From NCBI RefSeq assembly GCF_910578445.1, contig NZ_CAJTQC010000023.1, positions 1-49,043 of the forward strand: 49,043 nt of DNA. The letters are read 5' to 3'. The notes under the pieces were generated by a model. The model saw nothing but the letters and a program-made list of their open reading frames with translations. It ran no database searches and was not told the DNA's origin. A program made the translations under genes and the position numbers. Numbering within the stretch: the first letter of the stretch is position 1; every line of letters begins with the position of its first letter. Origin of the DNA: an uncultured Duncaniella sp. (GTDB taxonomy: Bacteria; Bacteroidota; Bacteroidia; Bacteroidales; Muribaculaceae). Of this stretch, positions 25,055 to 33,917 are shown one piece after another.

Positions 25055-27064
25055 ATGCGCCTTTCACTGATGCCGCTTCTGCCGTTTACCATTGTTTTCA
25101 TACTTGGTATTTTGCTGGAAGGGTTGGGTGTGGGCGCTTGTTTTATGCTTGTGCCATTGATTGCAGCGGTAGTGTTGTGGCGCTATAGACAGCCCTATGG
25201 AGTGCTTATGTGCTTTGGGTTGCTGTCAGGATTTGCATTGAGTCTTGTGAACCGTCCGGCATCGTTTCCGGTGGAATTATCATGCGTTACGAACCATTAT
25301 TCCGCCGTGGCTTTAGAAGTGAAGTCCTATGAGCCGTCGCAGGTCATAATAGCCAGAATCGACAGTTGCGGTGAGTCAGCCGTGATTCCGTTTATAGCGA
25401 AGCTTACCGTTCCGTCTTCTCTCCCGGATGTCGACGAATGTGATCGTTTCAGATTTTCGTCGTCACTTTCGCCATTGGTTTCCAACCTTGATTTGCCTGA
25501 CGAGGTTGACTACGACGGGCCGTTGCGTCGCATGGGGGTGGTCAGTCAAGGCTTTGTCCGTCCAGACAGTATGGAGATTATAGGCGGAGAGCCGGGGCTG
25601 ATTAACGACATAAGGCGTTTGCGCTCGGACGTGATACTTGCGATTGTCAGGTTGCCGGTCTCTGATGGTGTCAGGGAATTTCTGTGTGCGACTGTCGCAG
25701 GTGACCGGTCTATGCTGACAGCTGATATGCGTGAAATCTTTTCATCGACGGGGCTTTCGCATATTCTTGCGCTCAGCGGACTCCATACCGGCCTTCTGGC
25801 TTGGATAATGTCGGTGGCGCTTTTTCCGCTCTACATTGCCGGTCTGCGAAAGCTTCGTATCATGATTCTGCTGACTGCTCTCTGGGGATTTGCTGTGATG
25901 ACCGGGATGCCTCCGTCGGTCGTGCGGTCGGTCATAATGGCAACTGTTTTTCTTCTTGCCTATTCATTTCAGCGCACACGCACCCCGTTTAATTCGCTTT
26001 GTGTGGCAGCCTTGGTCATACTCTCATTTTCGCCACGGGCGGTCTATACGGTCGGTTTCCAGATGTCATTTCTGGCTGTGGCCTCCATACTTGTCTTTGC
26101 CGGAAAATTCAACCCCTTTCCGCGTCGCAGACGCTTGTTGCACACGCTTGCCGCTTATCCTGCCGTCACGTTGGCTGCTATGGCCGGTACGGCTGTTGTA
26201 AGTGCTGCTTATTTCAACGTTGTCCCCTTGATGTTTCTTCCGGCTAATTTTATAGGGGCATTGCTGCTCCCTCCGGTGATTGTCTGCGGGGTGGTGATGC
26301 TGGCTGCCGGTGCGTTCGGTCTGACACTTATGCCTGTCGCGTGGTTGACCGACATGTTGTTCGGACTGCTTTCCGACACAGCAGTCTTTATGGCCGGGAT
26401 ATCCGGAGCGGTTGTGAGAGATGTGTATGTCGCTCCATCGGTTGTTATCGTGTGGTTTCTTTCTTTGATTCCTTTGGGATTATGGCTTTATCGCAGGCGC
26501 ATTGTCTATGCCGTTGCATCTGTGTTGTGTTTTTGTTTCTCAGGTGTCACATTTGTCTATGCAGGTCCGCGGACAGACAATGGTATGGAAGCTTATATTC
26601 CACGTTCGCTACATCACACTTCGCTTGTCGTGCGTGACGGCAATAGGATGAGGATTTTTACCACACTACCGGCGCATAGGCATTCTGAGATTCATGATGA
26701 ATATTCACGCAGGTATCGGAAATATATGCTGAAGCGCAACATTGATTCGCTTCTTGTCAGGACTGTTTCACCGTCGGTGGAGGAAGTTGTTGATGTTGGC
26801 GGGACACGTTTCCTGCTGTTGTATGGCGACCGGACGACGCAACGCAATCATTCGGCAGTTGCGGATTCAGCCGGCATGATTGATTATCTTGTGGTTTGTG
26901 CCGGTTTCAGAGGGGATGTTGTCGAAGCGGTCGCTTGCGTGTCGCCAGACTCCGTTTTGCTTTCCTCCGACCTGAACAACCGTAGGCATGACCGGTATAT
27001 GGAAGAACTGCTTGAAGCCGGAGTCTCTGTAAGGTCAATAAAAAACTCTCCGTTCAGATTATGA
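25055..27064 (+). CDS. comEC: ComEC/Rec2-family DNA-uptake channel protein
   Basis: A 669-residue polytopic inner-membrane protein related to ComEC, the channel for incoming single-stranded DNA in natural transformation. The first about 170 residues contain membrane helices and an OB-like (DUF4131) domain. The competence domain follows with the hallmark HILALSGLHTGLLAWI (around residue 235) and many helices to about 500. The last about 160 residues lack an intact metallo-beta-lactamase HxHxDH motif, so the nuclease domain of longer ComEC proteins is missing or decayed; shorter forms like this seem common in Bacteroidota. Its last codons overlap the terminator of the opposite operon. Confidence 0.88.
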   Translation: MRLSLMPLLPFTIVFILGILLEGLGVGACFMLVPLIAAVVLWRYRQPYGVLMCFGLLSGFALSLVNRPASFPVELSCVTNHYSAVALEVKSYEPSQVIIARIDSCGESAVIPFIAKLTVPSSLPDVDECDRFRFSSSLSPLVSNLDLPDEVDYDGPLRRMGVVSQGFVRPDSMEIIGGEPGLINDIRRLRSDVILAIVRLPVSDGVREFLCATVAGDRSMLTADMREIFSSTGLSHILALSGLHTGLLAWIMSVALFPLYIAGLRKLRIMILLTALWGFAVMTGMPPSVVRSVIMATVFLLAYSFQRTRTPFNSLCVAALVILSFSPRAVYTVGFQMSFLAVASILVFAGKFNPFPRRRRLLHTLAAYPAVTLAAMAGTAVVSAAYFNVVPLMFLPANFIGALLLPPVIVCGVVMLAAGAFGLTLMPVAWLTDMLFGLLSDTAVFMAGISGAVVRDVYVAPSVVIVWFLSLIPLGLWLYRRRIVYAVASVLCFCFSGVTFVYAGPRTDNGMEAYIPRSLHHTSLVVRDGNRMRIFTTLPAHRHSEIHDEYSRRYRKYMLKRNIDSLLVRTVSPSVEEVVDVGGTRFLLLYGDRTTQRNHSAVADSAGMIDYLVVCAGFRGDVVEAVACVSPDSVLLSSDLNNRRHDRYMEELLEAGVSVRSIKNSPFRL

Positions 27065-27072
27065 ACGGAGAG
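27039..27072 (-). terminator. terminator of the acyltransferase-phosphoesterase-tex-folK operon
   Basis: An 11-bp perfect stem (27046-27056 with 27062-27072, CTCTCCGTTCA) has a 5-base loop. On the minus strand it is followed by five T residues and TATT. It covers the last codons and stop of the convergent comEC gene. Confidence 0.8.
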
Positions 27073-27088
27073 CCGATATGAGTTGATT

Positions 27089-27490
27089 TTACATTGTTTC
27101 GTATGCGCCTTTTGCGAGGAGTTCGCGGTAACCGAGGTTGAAGTAGTGACGCTCGAAATCCTTTGGCCGTTTGATATGCTCGTCCCAGATGACGAGGTCA
27201 AGATCAATGGTTATGATACCTTCAAGAGTGTTGATTTGTGTTCGTCCGCATTCGGATTCCCAGTCCTTAAGGTATTTCACGACTGTGTCGTAGTCATGCG
27301 ATGTGTAGCCATGAATCACAGCGTTGAGATAGGGTTTGTCTTTCCCGTTGAAGGCTTCAGATTCGTAGACTGACGATACAGAGCATTTTTGCAGGTATGC
27401 GCAGATATGCTCTATGGCTTTGGTAATCTGATATTCGCGGTCGGGAGTATTGCTGCCAAGCCCGATTGTGCATGAGATTGATTTGTCCAT
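27089..27490 (-). CDS. folK: HPPK (6-hydroxymethyl-dihydropterin pyrophosphokinase)
   Basis: 133 residues; it transfers pyrophosphate from ATP to 6-hydroxymethyl-7,8-dihydropterin in folate synthesis. It shows IGLGSNTPDREYQI at the N-terminus, FNGKDKPYLNAVI (pterin binding) and the metal-binding IDLDLVIWD. It is shorter than E. coli FolK (159 residues); the usual RxxxRxxPRxIDLD lead-in is here reduced to GRTQINTLEGIITIDLDL, with one Arg retained. It lies 10 bases after tex and is the last gene of its operon. Confidence 0.85.
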   Translation of the reverse strand: MDKSISCTIGLGSNTPDREYQITKAIEHICAYLQKCSVSSVYESEAFNGKDKPYLNAVIHGYTSHDYDTVVKYLKDWESECGRTQINTLEGIITIDLDLVIWDEHIKRPKDFERHYFNLGYRELLAKGAYETM

Positions 27491-27500
27491 TTTTCGTCTG

Positions 27501-29639
27501 TTATTGTGCTACTCCTTTTATAGTGAGGGCTATGCGTCCTCGGGCTGTGTCTATGTCGATGACTTTTACGCGGATATTTTGTCCGATGCTCACCACGTCG
27601 GCCGGTGAGGATATGAAACGGTCGCTTAGTTGTGAGATGTGTATAAGTCCGTTTTCTTTCATTCCGAGGTCGACGAACACACCGAAGGCCGTGATGTTGT
27701 TGACTTTGCCGGTAAGTTCCTGACCGATATGAAGGTCGTCGATTTTTCTGACGGAGTCGTCAAATGGAATCTCTTCGGCAGTCTCGCGCGGATCGCGCCC
27801 CGGCTTTTCAAGCTCAAGTATTATATCGGTGAGAGTCGGCAGTCCGACTTCTTTGGTGATATATTTGTCGAGTTCAATGCTGTGGAGCAGATTTCTGTCT
27901 TTTGACAGACGGGCTATGTCAGCCTTGGCGTCTGAAGCTATTTGCTCGACGAGGGCATAGCGTTCGGGATGGACTGCTGTGTTGTCAAGCGGATTTTTTC
28001 CGCCGGGAATTCGAAGGAAGCCTGCACACTGCTGGAACGCCTTCTCACCCATGCGGGGGACATCGAGAAGTTGCTGGCGGGTGGTGAAATCGCCGTTTTC
28101 CGCACGATATTTGACAATATTGGCAGCAAGCGCCGGGCCGATGCCTGACACATAGGAGAGCAGCTGTTTTGAAGCTGTGTTGATGTTTACACCGACGGTG
28201 TTCACGCAGCTTTCGACAACGTAGTCGAGAGCTTCTTTCAGCTTTGTCTGGTTTACGTCGTGCTGGTATTGTCCGACACCGATTGATTTAGGATCGATTT
28301 TAACGAGTTCGGCCAGCGGGTCAAGAAGGCGACGTCCGATAGACACAGCTCCGCGTACAGTCACATCCTCGTTGGGGAACTCTTCGCGTGCGACTTCCGA
28401 TGCAGAATAGATTGATGCTCCGTTTTCGTTCACCATGAATATCTGGACCTTGCGCGGAAGCATGACATCACGGATGAAACGTTCGGTTTCGCGACCGGCT
28501 GTCCCGTTGCCGATGGCAATTGCGTCGATGCGGTAGCGGTCTACATAGAAACATAGAGCATCGGCCGAACCTACAAAGTCGTTTGCAGGAGGAGTAGGGT
28601 AGATCACATCATGCTGGAGGAGATTTCCCTGTTCGTCAAGGACGACGAGTTTGCAGCCTGTGCGGAATCCGGGGTCTATGGCAAGCACTCTCTTGCGTCC
28701 GAGCGGGGCTGACATCAAAAGCTGACGCACGTTGTCGGCAAACATCTGTATCGCGCCTTCGTCGCTTTTTTCTTTTGTTGCGGATGCGACTTCGTTTTCG
28801 ATTGATGGGCGCATGAGGCGTTTGTAACCGTCCTTCACCGCATTTTTTACAAGTGTGGCAGTCTCAGGTGTCGCTGTCGATTTGACGAACATACGGCTGA
28901 GGCGGTCGACCATTTCGTCATCGTCGATTGTTATTCCGACTTTCAATATGCCTTCTCCCTCGCCACGACGGATGGCCAGATAGCGGTGGGAGTTGCACAG
29001 TCGGAGAGGTTCGGAAAAATCGAAGTAGTTCTGATAGTTTTTCCCCTCCTCTTCCTTTCCTGCTACGACCTTCGAACGGATTGTGGCTGACCGCTGGAAA
29101 CGTGAGCGCACGAGATTGCGCGCTTTTTCGCTCTCGCTGACCCATTCCGATATGATGTCGGAAGCTCCTGCGATTGCCGCATCAATGCTTCCGGCTTCCT
29201 TTGCGAATTTTTTTGCCTGCTTTTCAATGTCGGATGAAGCCTGCGACATGATAATCTTGGCGAGTGGCTCAAGACCGAGTGAGCGGGCTGCCTGTGCGCG
29301 TGTGTTGCGTTTGGGCTTGTAAGGAAGATAGATGTCTTCAAGAACGACAGGGTCGAGCGTTTCCGTTATCCTCTCCTGAAGCTCAGGGGTCAGCATGTCG
29401 CGCTCGCGGATTACATCGAGTATATACTCTTTGCGCTTGTCGAGTTCTGTCAGCTCCTGATGACGCATCTGGATTGTATGGACTGTCACTTCGTCCATTC
29501 CACCGGTAGCTTCTTTGCGGTAACGGGAGATGAATGGAACTGTCGCCCCTTCGTCAAGCAGACGGAGACATGCGGCTACATGTTTGCGTAGATACGTGCC
29601 GAGTTCGGCGGTGATTACGTTGGCGTGTACGTTTGCCAT
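27501..29639 (-). CDS. tex: Tex, S1-domain RNA-binding transcription accessory protein
   Basis: A 712-residue Tex protein. The order is: N-terminal helical domain (FISRYRKEATGGMDEV); a YqgF/RNase-H-like domain with VLAIDPGFRTGCKLVVLD (around residue 320); helix-hairpin-helix motifs (LLSYVSGIGPALAANIVKYR and LLDVPRMGEKAFQQCAGFLR); and a C-terminal S1 domain (LTGKVNNITAFGVFVDLG to IALTIK). It binds nucleic acids and influences transcription; the exact job is unclear in most bacteria. It sits between a phosphoesterase gene (12 bases upstream) and folK. Confidence 0.95.
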   Translation of the reverse strand: MANVHANVITAELGTYLRKHVAACLRLLDEGATVPFISRYRKEATGGMDEVTVHTIQMRHQELTELDKRKEYILDVIRERDMLTPELQERITETLDPVVLEDIYLPYKPKRNTRAQAARSLGLEPLAKIIMSQASSDIEKQAKKFAKEAGSIDAAIAGASDIISEWVSESEKARNLVRSRFQRSATIRSKVVAGKEEEGKNYQNYFDFSEPLRLCNSHRYLAIRRGEGEGILKVGITIDDDEMVDRLSRMFVKSTATPETATLVKNAVKDGYKRLMRPSIENEVASATKEKSDEGAIQMFADNVRQLLMSAPLGRKRVLAIDPGFRTGCKLVVLDEQGNLLQHDVIYPTPPANDFVGSADALCFYVDRYRIDAIAIGNGTAGRETERFIRDVMLPRKVQIFMVNENGASIYSASEVAREEFPNEDVTVRGAVSIGRRLLDPLAELVKIDPKSIGVGQYQHDVNQTKLKEALDYVVESCVNTVGVNINTASKQLLSYVSGIGPALAANIVKYRAENGDFTTRQQLLDVPRMGEKAFQQCAGFLRIPGGKNPLDNTAVHPERYALVEQIASDAKADIARLSKDRNLLHSIELDKYITKEVGLPTLTDIILELEKPGRDPRETAEEIPFDDSVRKIDDLHIGQELTGKVNNITAFGVFVDLGMKENGLIHISQLSDRFISSPADVVSIGQNIRVKVIDIDTARGRIALTIKGVAQ

Positions 29640-29651
29640 TTAGAGCGTGTT

Positions 29652-30842
29652 TTATTTTAGCTTTTTGAGGGTTATTAGTGTGATTTCGGGTGTGGCTCCT
29701 ACACGGGCCGGGAAGCCCACAGTCCCACCTCCGATGTTGACATATAACTGATGTTGTTTGTCAGAATCATTGTAAAGTCCACCCCAAGTGGGATAGCGGT
29801 ATTTAGCCGGTGACCATCCGAGTATTTCAAGCTGCATAGCATGCGTATGGCCTGAGAGAGAGAGCGGAACTCTCATATCAGCATTGCCGGAAATCGAGTC
29901 GGTCCAATGAGCAGGATTGTGGGTGAGAAGTATCTTGCTCACACTGTCCGACAGTTGCGGATAGGCTTTAGAGAGCGAACCATATACTTTGAAAGGTGGG
30001 TCGCCGATGTTTTCAACGCCTATAAGAGCTATGGAGTCGCCGTCATGACGTAGCATGACTGTCTCGTTGAGCAGCAGATGCCAGCCCATATCGGCCTGAA
30101 GTTTTTTCATCAGTTCCAGATTGCCCTTTTTAGCTTCGGCCGATGGCCATTCGGAATAGTCGCCATAATCATGGTTGCCGAGAATAGAGTAGACCCCGTC
30201 AGGTGCGTTGAGTCGTGAGAATGGTGCGACGAACGGCGGAAGTTCTGTTGTCTTTGAATTGACTATGTCGCCTGTAAAGACAATGAGATCCGGATTGAGG
30301 GCATTGATGCGGTCAACGAATGTGGAGACAAACGTCGTGTCGTTGCCGAAGGTTCCTACGTGCATGTCGGAAAATTGGACAATACGATAGCCGTCGAAAC
30401 CATCGGGCAGACCGGCGATTTCAATTTCGACGTCGTTGACATCGATGTTGAAGCGGTTGACCAATGCTCCCCACCACAATGCCACGAAAGTAACCACGCT
30501 CAGTACCGCTCCTGTTATCGACAGCCATGACAAGCGGTGACGTTTGAACAGGCAGGGTATCTTGGCAATAAGGTCGATTATGACAAAAAGATATTTGGGA
30601 AGGTAAAACGCGATGTACGTGTAGAGCATCCACATCATGGCCATCAGCATTCCGTTGGAGCAGTTGCGTTTTGGAAGACAGATGACCGCAAGGATGAGAA
30701 TGAATAGCGCGTTAGCCGACCATAGCTGTATTTTTGACGGCAAGAGACTCCTGAATCTGTGTTTCAGTATTCCGTAAATGTATGTATCGACAAATACATT
30801 TAAGACCAAGAATACAAGAAGTGGGATTATCGGGAGTCTCAT
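29652..30842 (-). CDS. membrane-anchored metallophosphoesterase
   Basis: 396 residues. About four N-terminal hydrophobic helices (to about 130) anchor a calcineurin-like phosphoesterase domain on one face of the inner membrane. The metal ligands are visible in order: FSDMHVGTF (D, H), LIVFTGDIVNS (D), SILGNHDYGDY (N, H), ILLTHNP (H) and LSLSGHTHAMQ (H, H). The layout matches YkuE/YaeI-type enzymes; members with membrane anchors include lipid-precursor phosphatases, but the substrate cannot be told from sequence. Cotranscribed with the acyltransferase, which hints at a lipid connection. Confidence 0.88.
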   Translation of the reverse strand: MRLPIIPLLVFLVLNVFVDTYIYGILKHRFRSLLPSKIQLWSANALFILILAVICLPKRNCSNGMLMAMMWMLYTYIAFYLPKYLFVIIDLIAKIPCLFKRHRLSWLSITGAVLSVVTFVALWWGALVNRFNIDVNDVEIEIAGLPDGFDGYRIVQFSDMHVGTFGNDTTFVSTFVDRINALNPDLIVFTGDIVNSKTTELPPFVAPFSRLNAPDGVYSILGNHDYGDYSEWPSAEAKKGNLELMKKLQADMGWHLLLNETVMLRHDGDSIALIGVENIGDPPFKVYGSLSKAYPQLSDSVSKILLTHNPAHWTDSISGNADMRVPLSLSGHTHAMQLEILGWSPAKYRYPTWGGLYNDSDKQHQLYVNIGGGTVGFPARVGATPEITLITLKKLK

Positions 30843-30913
30843 AGTTGTCAGGGATGTTTTGCAGTCGGAGATGTATTGTTAAAAAAGACCTTGGATATAT
30901 ACGGTCATTATTA

Positions 30914-32083
30914 TCAACAACTGCCGGAGGCAAGGAGTTTATTGCGCAGTGGATTTGCATACATCATATACATGTATGTACGCATGAAGCTACGCTCCTG
31001 TGAGCTTATGTCAGCTACGTCGATTTTGTCGAGCTGACACTCGATATAATCAGTCACATTCCGGAATTCATCTTCAGTGTAGCGGTCACGATACATGTCT
31101 GAATCAAATGCAAGATCGTATGCAACGTAGTTTATGGGATAGATCTTGTATCTGTTATGGATTCCACAGTCGATGTTGTGGCAGATTTTGTGAATGGCCT
31201 CCTGTTTGTCGATTGTCGCGGGAAGCGATTCAATCATAGGAGTAATGCAATTGGCAAAGGAAATGTGTACCCGTCCTTTGTATTGCATCAGTCCTGTTTC
31301 CATCGAGAATAAATCGTCGTGTTGCGATTTCTTGAATTCAGGATCGCGGTGGCGCAAGAGGTATTCCCGTGCTTTCAGATAGTCGTTGGGATCGAATTCA
31401 TATGAAATTGCTACGGGAGATATATTGATTGCGGCAAGATTTTGGGTGATTGTTCCACCGCCTGCCAGTCCGAGCATTTTCAATACGCTTTCCTGAGTGT
31501 GGTCGCTTGAATCTTTCGCTCTGCCTTGGCGCTGGGCAATCCAGATGCTTTCATTCTTGTTGCATATTGCGTGATGGATGTAGCCTGAAAGTTCGCGTGC
31601 GGCATCGAGAGCCTGACGTGTGGGCAGATTGCGTTTTACTATGAAACTGCCGTTGAGTTTCACGAGGTGGGTAATCCAGTCGTAGATGAGGAGGTTGTCT
31701 CCGATGGCTACTTCCGAAGTCTTCATGTTGTGGCGCAGGAATATCAGATTGATAAACGATGCGTCAAGCACGATGTCGCGGTGGTTGGTTATGAATGTGT
31801 AGGATTTTTCCGGATTTATGTTTTCCACGCCCGAGGCCGTAACTCCGGCAGTAGTCTTGCGTTCAAGTTCATTAAGAAAGTTCTGCATGACTCGTGACTG
31901 AAACTCATGTTTTGTGTTGCAGCTCGAGAGCAAGGCTATGAATTCCGTATAATCTATATCAGGAAGAATCCAGCGGATTGCGTGTTCGAATCCGGGTTCT
32001 GAAACCATTTTATTAATTGCTTCCTTGAACTGACTGTCGTCATAAGGAGCTATATCACTGAAATCTAAATTATTTGCGTCCAT
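30914..32083 (-). CDS. PlsC/PlsB-like acyltransferase
   Basis: 389 residues resembling glycerolphosphate acyltransferases of Bacteroidota. The catalytic region reads FITNHRDIVLDASFINL (a His-Asp motif with five rather than four residues between), followed by NGSFIVKRNLPTRQALD (the motif II equivalent) and WIAQRQGRAKDSSD. The usual third motif carries Glu-Gly (EGxR); here Glu is replaced by Gln (codon CAA). Downstream are ISPVAISYEFDP and a C-terminal helical part. Likely role: acylation of a phospholipid or lipid precursor at the inner membrane. It is the first gene of a four-gene minus-strand operon with a good promoter. Confidence 0.82.
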   Translation of the reverse strand: MDANNLDFSDIAPYDDSQFKEAINKMVSEPGFEHAIRWILPDIDYTEFIALLSSCNTKHEFQSRVMQNFLNELERKTTAGVTASGVENINPEKSYTFITNHRDIVLDASFINLIFLRHNMKTSEVAIGDNLLIYDWITHLVKLNGSFIVKRNLPTRQALDAARELSGYIHHAICNKNESIWIAQRQGRAKDSSDHTQESVLKMLGLAGGGTITQNLAAINISPVAISYEFDPNDYLKAREYLLRHRDPEFKKSQHDDLFSMETGLMQYKGRVHISFANCITPMIESLPATIDKQEAIHKICHNIDCGIHNRYKIYPINYVAYDLAFDSDMYRDRYTEDEFRNVTDYIECQLDKIDVADISSQERSFMRTYMYMMYANPLRNKLLASGSC

Positions 32084-32136
32084 TACGCTTAGCGGGTTTA
32101 CTTAGATAAACCAAATAGATGAAACAATAGTTGGCT

Positions 32137-32167
32137 CAAAGGTAGAAGATTTTAGGGTATTTTGCAA
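32137..32167 (-). promoter_or_regulatory. promoter of the acyltransferase operon
   Basis: On the minus strand, TTG (32167-32165), a 20-base spacer and TACCTTTG (32144-32137) match the consensus. The leader would be about 50 bases. This is the only clear promoter for the four genes down to folK. Confidence 0.7.
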
Positions 32168-32351
32168 GAAATTTAAGGTTTTATTATAGATATGACTTCG
32201 TAATTAAGAAATTTTTTAAACAAAAGAGAGGCGTTTGAACTATAATTAGGTTTTTAAAGTGCTTTCATTGTTTATTGAATTTAAAATATAGATTGTGTTT
32301 TGTGGAAAAATGCTATAATTATAGGGATTTTTAAAGAAAAATGACAAATAA

Positions 32352-32383
32352 TTTGCGTGGTATCAAACAAAATTCTACATTTG
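32352..32383 (+). promoter_or_regulatory. promoter of the amt-gltB-gltD operon
   Basis: TTTG (32352-32355), 20 bases and TACATTTG (32376-32383) form a full consensus match in the 404-base AT-rich gap between the divergent acyltransferase and amt genes. The remainder of that gap shows no gene or strong hairpin. Confidence 0.7.
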
Positions 32384-32487
32384 CAGTGTTTTAAAAGAAA
32401 TTTTAAGATTGTTTTTGGTTCGTTTTATTTTAATAATAAATTTTCAGGTATGACTTTTAATGGTAAAAAATCAATTTAGGTTGGCTG

Positions 32488-33873
32488 TTGGTGCTGGTGG
32501 CGCTGATGGTGTTCAGTGTGCTTGGATTGCATACGGAGGTTTCGGACTCTCTGTATGATTTGCCCGGAGATCATTTATGGGCAAATGTGGCATGGATGAT
32601 TACGGCTACAATCTTTGTGCTGATGATGACTCCCGGGCTGTCGTTTTTCTATGGAGGAATGGTAAGGCCGAAAAATGTCATATCGACTATGCTTCAGAGT
32701 TTCATTGTGATGGGATTTGTAAGTGTGATTTGGGTAATTTTCGGATTCGGGCTTGCTTTTGGCGACGATATTGCCCATGTGATAGGTAATCCTGCTGATT
32801 TTTTCATGATGAAGAATGTCGGGGTCAACAATGTTACGGATAAAAGTGATTTTTCTCAGATCGGCATCGTCACGACTACAATACCGTTGGCGCTTTTTGC
32901 TCTCTTTCAGATGAAGTTTGCAATCATCACGCCATCTCTTATAACAGGCGCTTTTGCTGAAAGGGTACACTTCTCGGGCTATCTTCTCTTCATAGTTCTT
33001 TGGACGGTGGTCGTCTATTGTCCTCTTGCTCACTGTACGTGGCATCCGGAGGGGCTTTTCGGCATGTTGCATGTCCATGATTATGCAGGAGGAATCGTCG
33101 TGCATGCCGCATCGGGTATAGCTGCTCTTGCCGGAGCAATGTTCCTTGGTCGCCGTCGCACGGTCAAAGGGGAGAACAACAAGCCTGCCAATGTCCCTTT
33201 TGTGTTGCTCGGAGCGGCGTTGCTCTGGCTCGGATGGTTCGGATTTAACGGCGGAAGCTCTTTGGCGGTTGACGGAATAGCTGTTTCAGCGTTTCTGAAC
33301 ACAAACACTGCCGCGGCGACCGCTATGGTGGCTTGGATTACTCTTGATGCCATTCGCGGCCACAAACCGTCGGCTATGGGTGCGGCAATCGGCGCTGTGG
33401 TCGGTCTGGTGGCAATTACGCCTTGTGCGGGTTGGGTCACAGCCGGTGAAAGTATCTTTATAGCCCTGTTCATCACTGTCTGCTGCAATATGGCTGTGGC
33501 ATGGAAAGGGTATAGCAATCTCCTTGACGATGCTCTCGACGTATTCCCCACTCATGGTCTTGGCGGTATCATAGGAACGGTCCTCACGGGAATCTTTGCC
33601 TACGACTTTTTTGCCCGCAACAATCCCGACATGATTTCACGTGGCGAGTTCTTCTGGAATCATATACTCGTGCTCGCTATGGTATTCGTCTACACGTTCG
33701 TCGTGAGCTATGGGCTTTACTGGCTGACAGACAAGATTATTCCCATGCGTGTGTCAGGATGGAACGAGCGTGTAGGCCTTGACTCATCGCAGCATGGTGA
33801 GGAATACGGCAATGAGGCTTCTCTCGAACTTCCGTCGGAAAGCGACTGGTTCAGAGGAGTTGAGGAAAACTGA
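32488..33873 (+). CDS. amt: ammonium transporter Amt
   Basis: A 461-residue (as read) Amt/Rh channel of the inner membrane. Markers include MTPGLSFFYGGMVRPKNV, the family segment WHPEGLFGMLHVHDYAGG, FNGGSSLAVDG, and the pore His pair region DVFPTHGLGGIIGT. The recorded start is a TTG at 32488. An ATG frame opens at 32450 and stops at 32479, and one extra A in the A6 run at 32465-32470 would join it in frame to give MTFNGKKINLGWLLVLVALM, a good signal-peptide start. So the true start may be disrupted, or be a TTG or internal ATG. No GlnK/PII gene is adjacent; the genes gltB and gltD follow. Confidence 0.92.
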   Translation: MVLVALMVFSVLGLHTEVSDSLYDLPGDHLWANVAWMITATIFVLMMTPGLSFFYGGMVRPKNVISTMLQSFIVMGFVSVIWVIFGFGLAFGDDIAHVIGNPADFFMMKNVGVNNVTDKSDFSQIGIVTTTIPLALFALFQMKFAIITPSLITGAFAERVHFSGYLLFIVLWTVVVYCPLAHCTWHPEGLFGMLHVHDYAGGIVVHAASGIAALAGAMFLGRRRTVKGENNKPANVPFVLLGAALLWLGWFGFNGGSSLAVDGIAVSAFLNTNTAAATAMVAWITLDAIRGHKPSAMGAAIGAVVGLVAITPCAGWVTAGESIFIALFITVCCNMAVAWKGYSNLLDDALDVFPTHGLGGIIGTVLTGIFAYDFFARNNPDMISRGEFFWNHILVLAMVFVYTFVVSYGLYWLTDKIIPMRVSGWNERVGLDSSQHGEEYGNEASLELPSESDWFRGVEEN

Positions 33874-33917
33874 TGTAATGAGTGAATTTTGGATTTATAA
33901 TGAATTAAAGTTTTTAT

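Noticed and set aside
32460..32556. Third-frame ATG peptide at the amt start (MVKNQFRLAVG...)
   Set aside because: It ends after about 32 codons and shows no hydrophobic or conserved pattern; the transporter frame is the real one.
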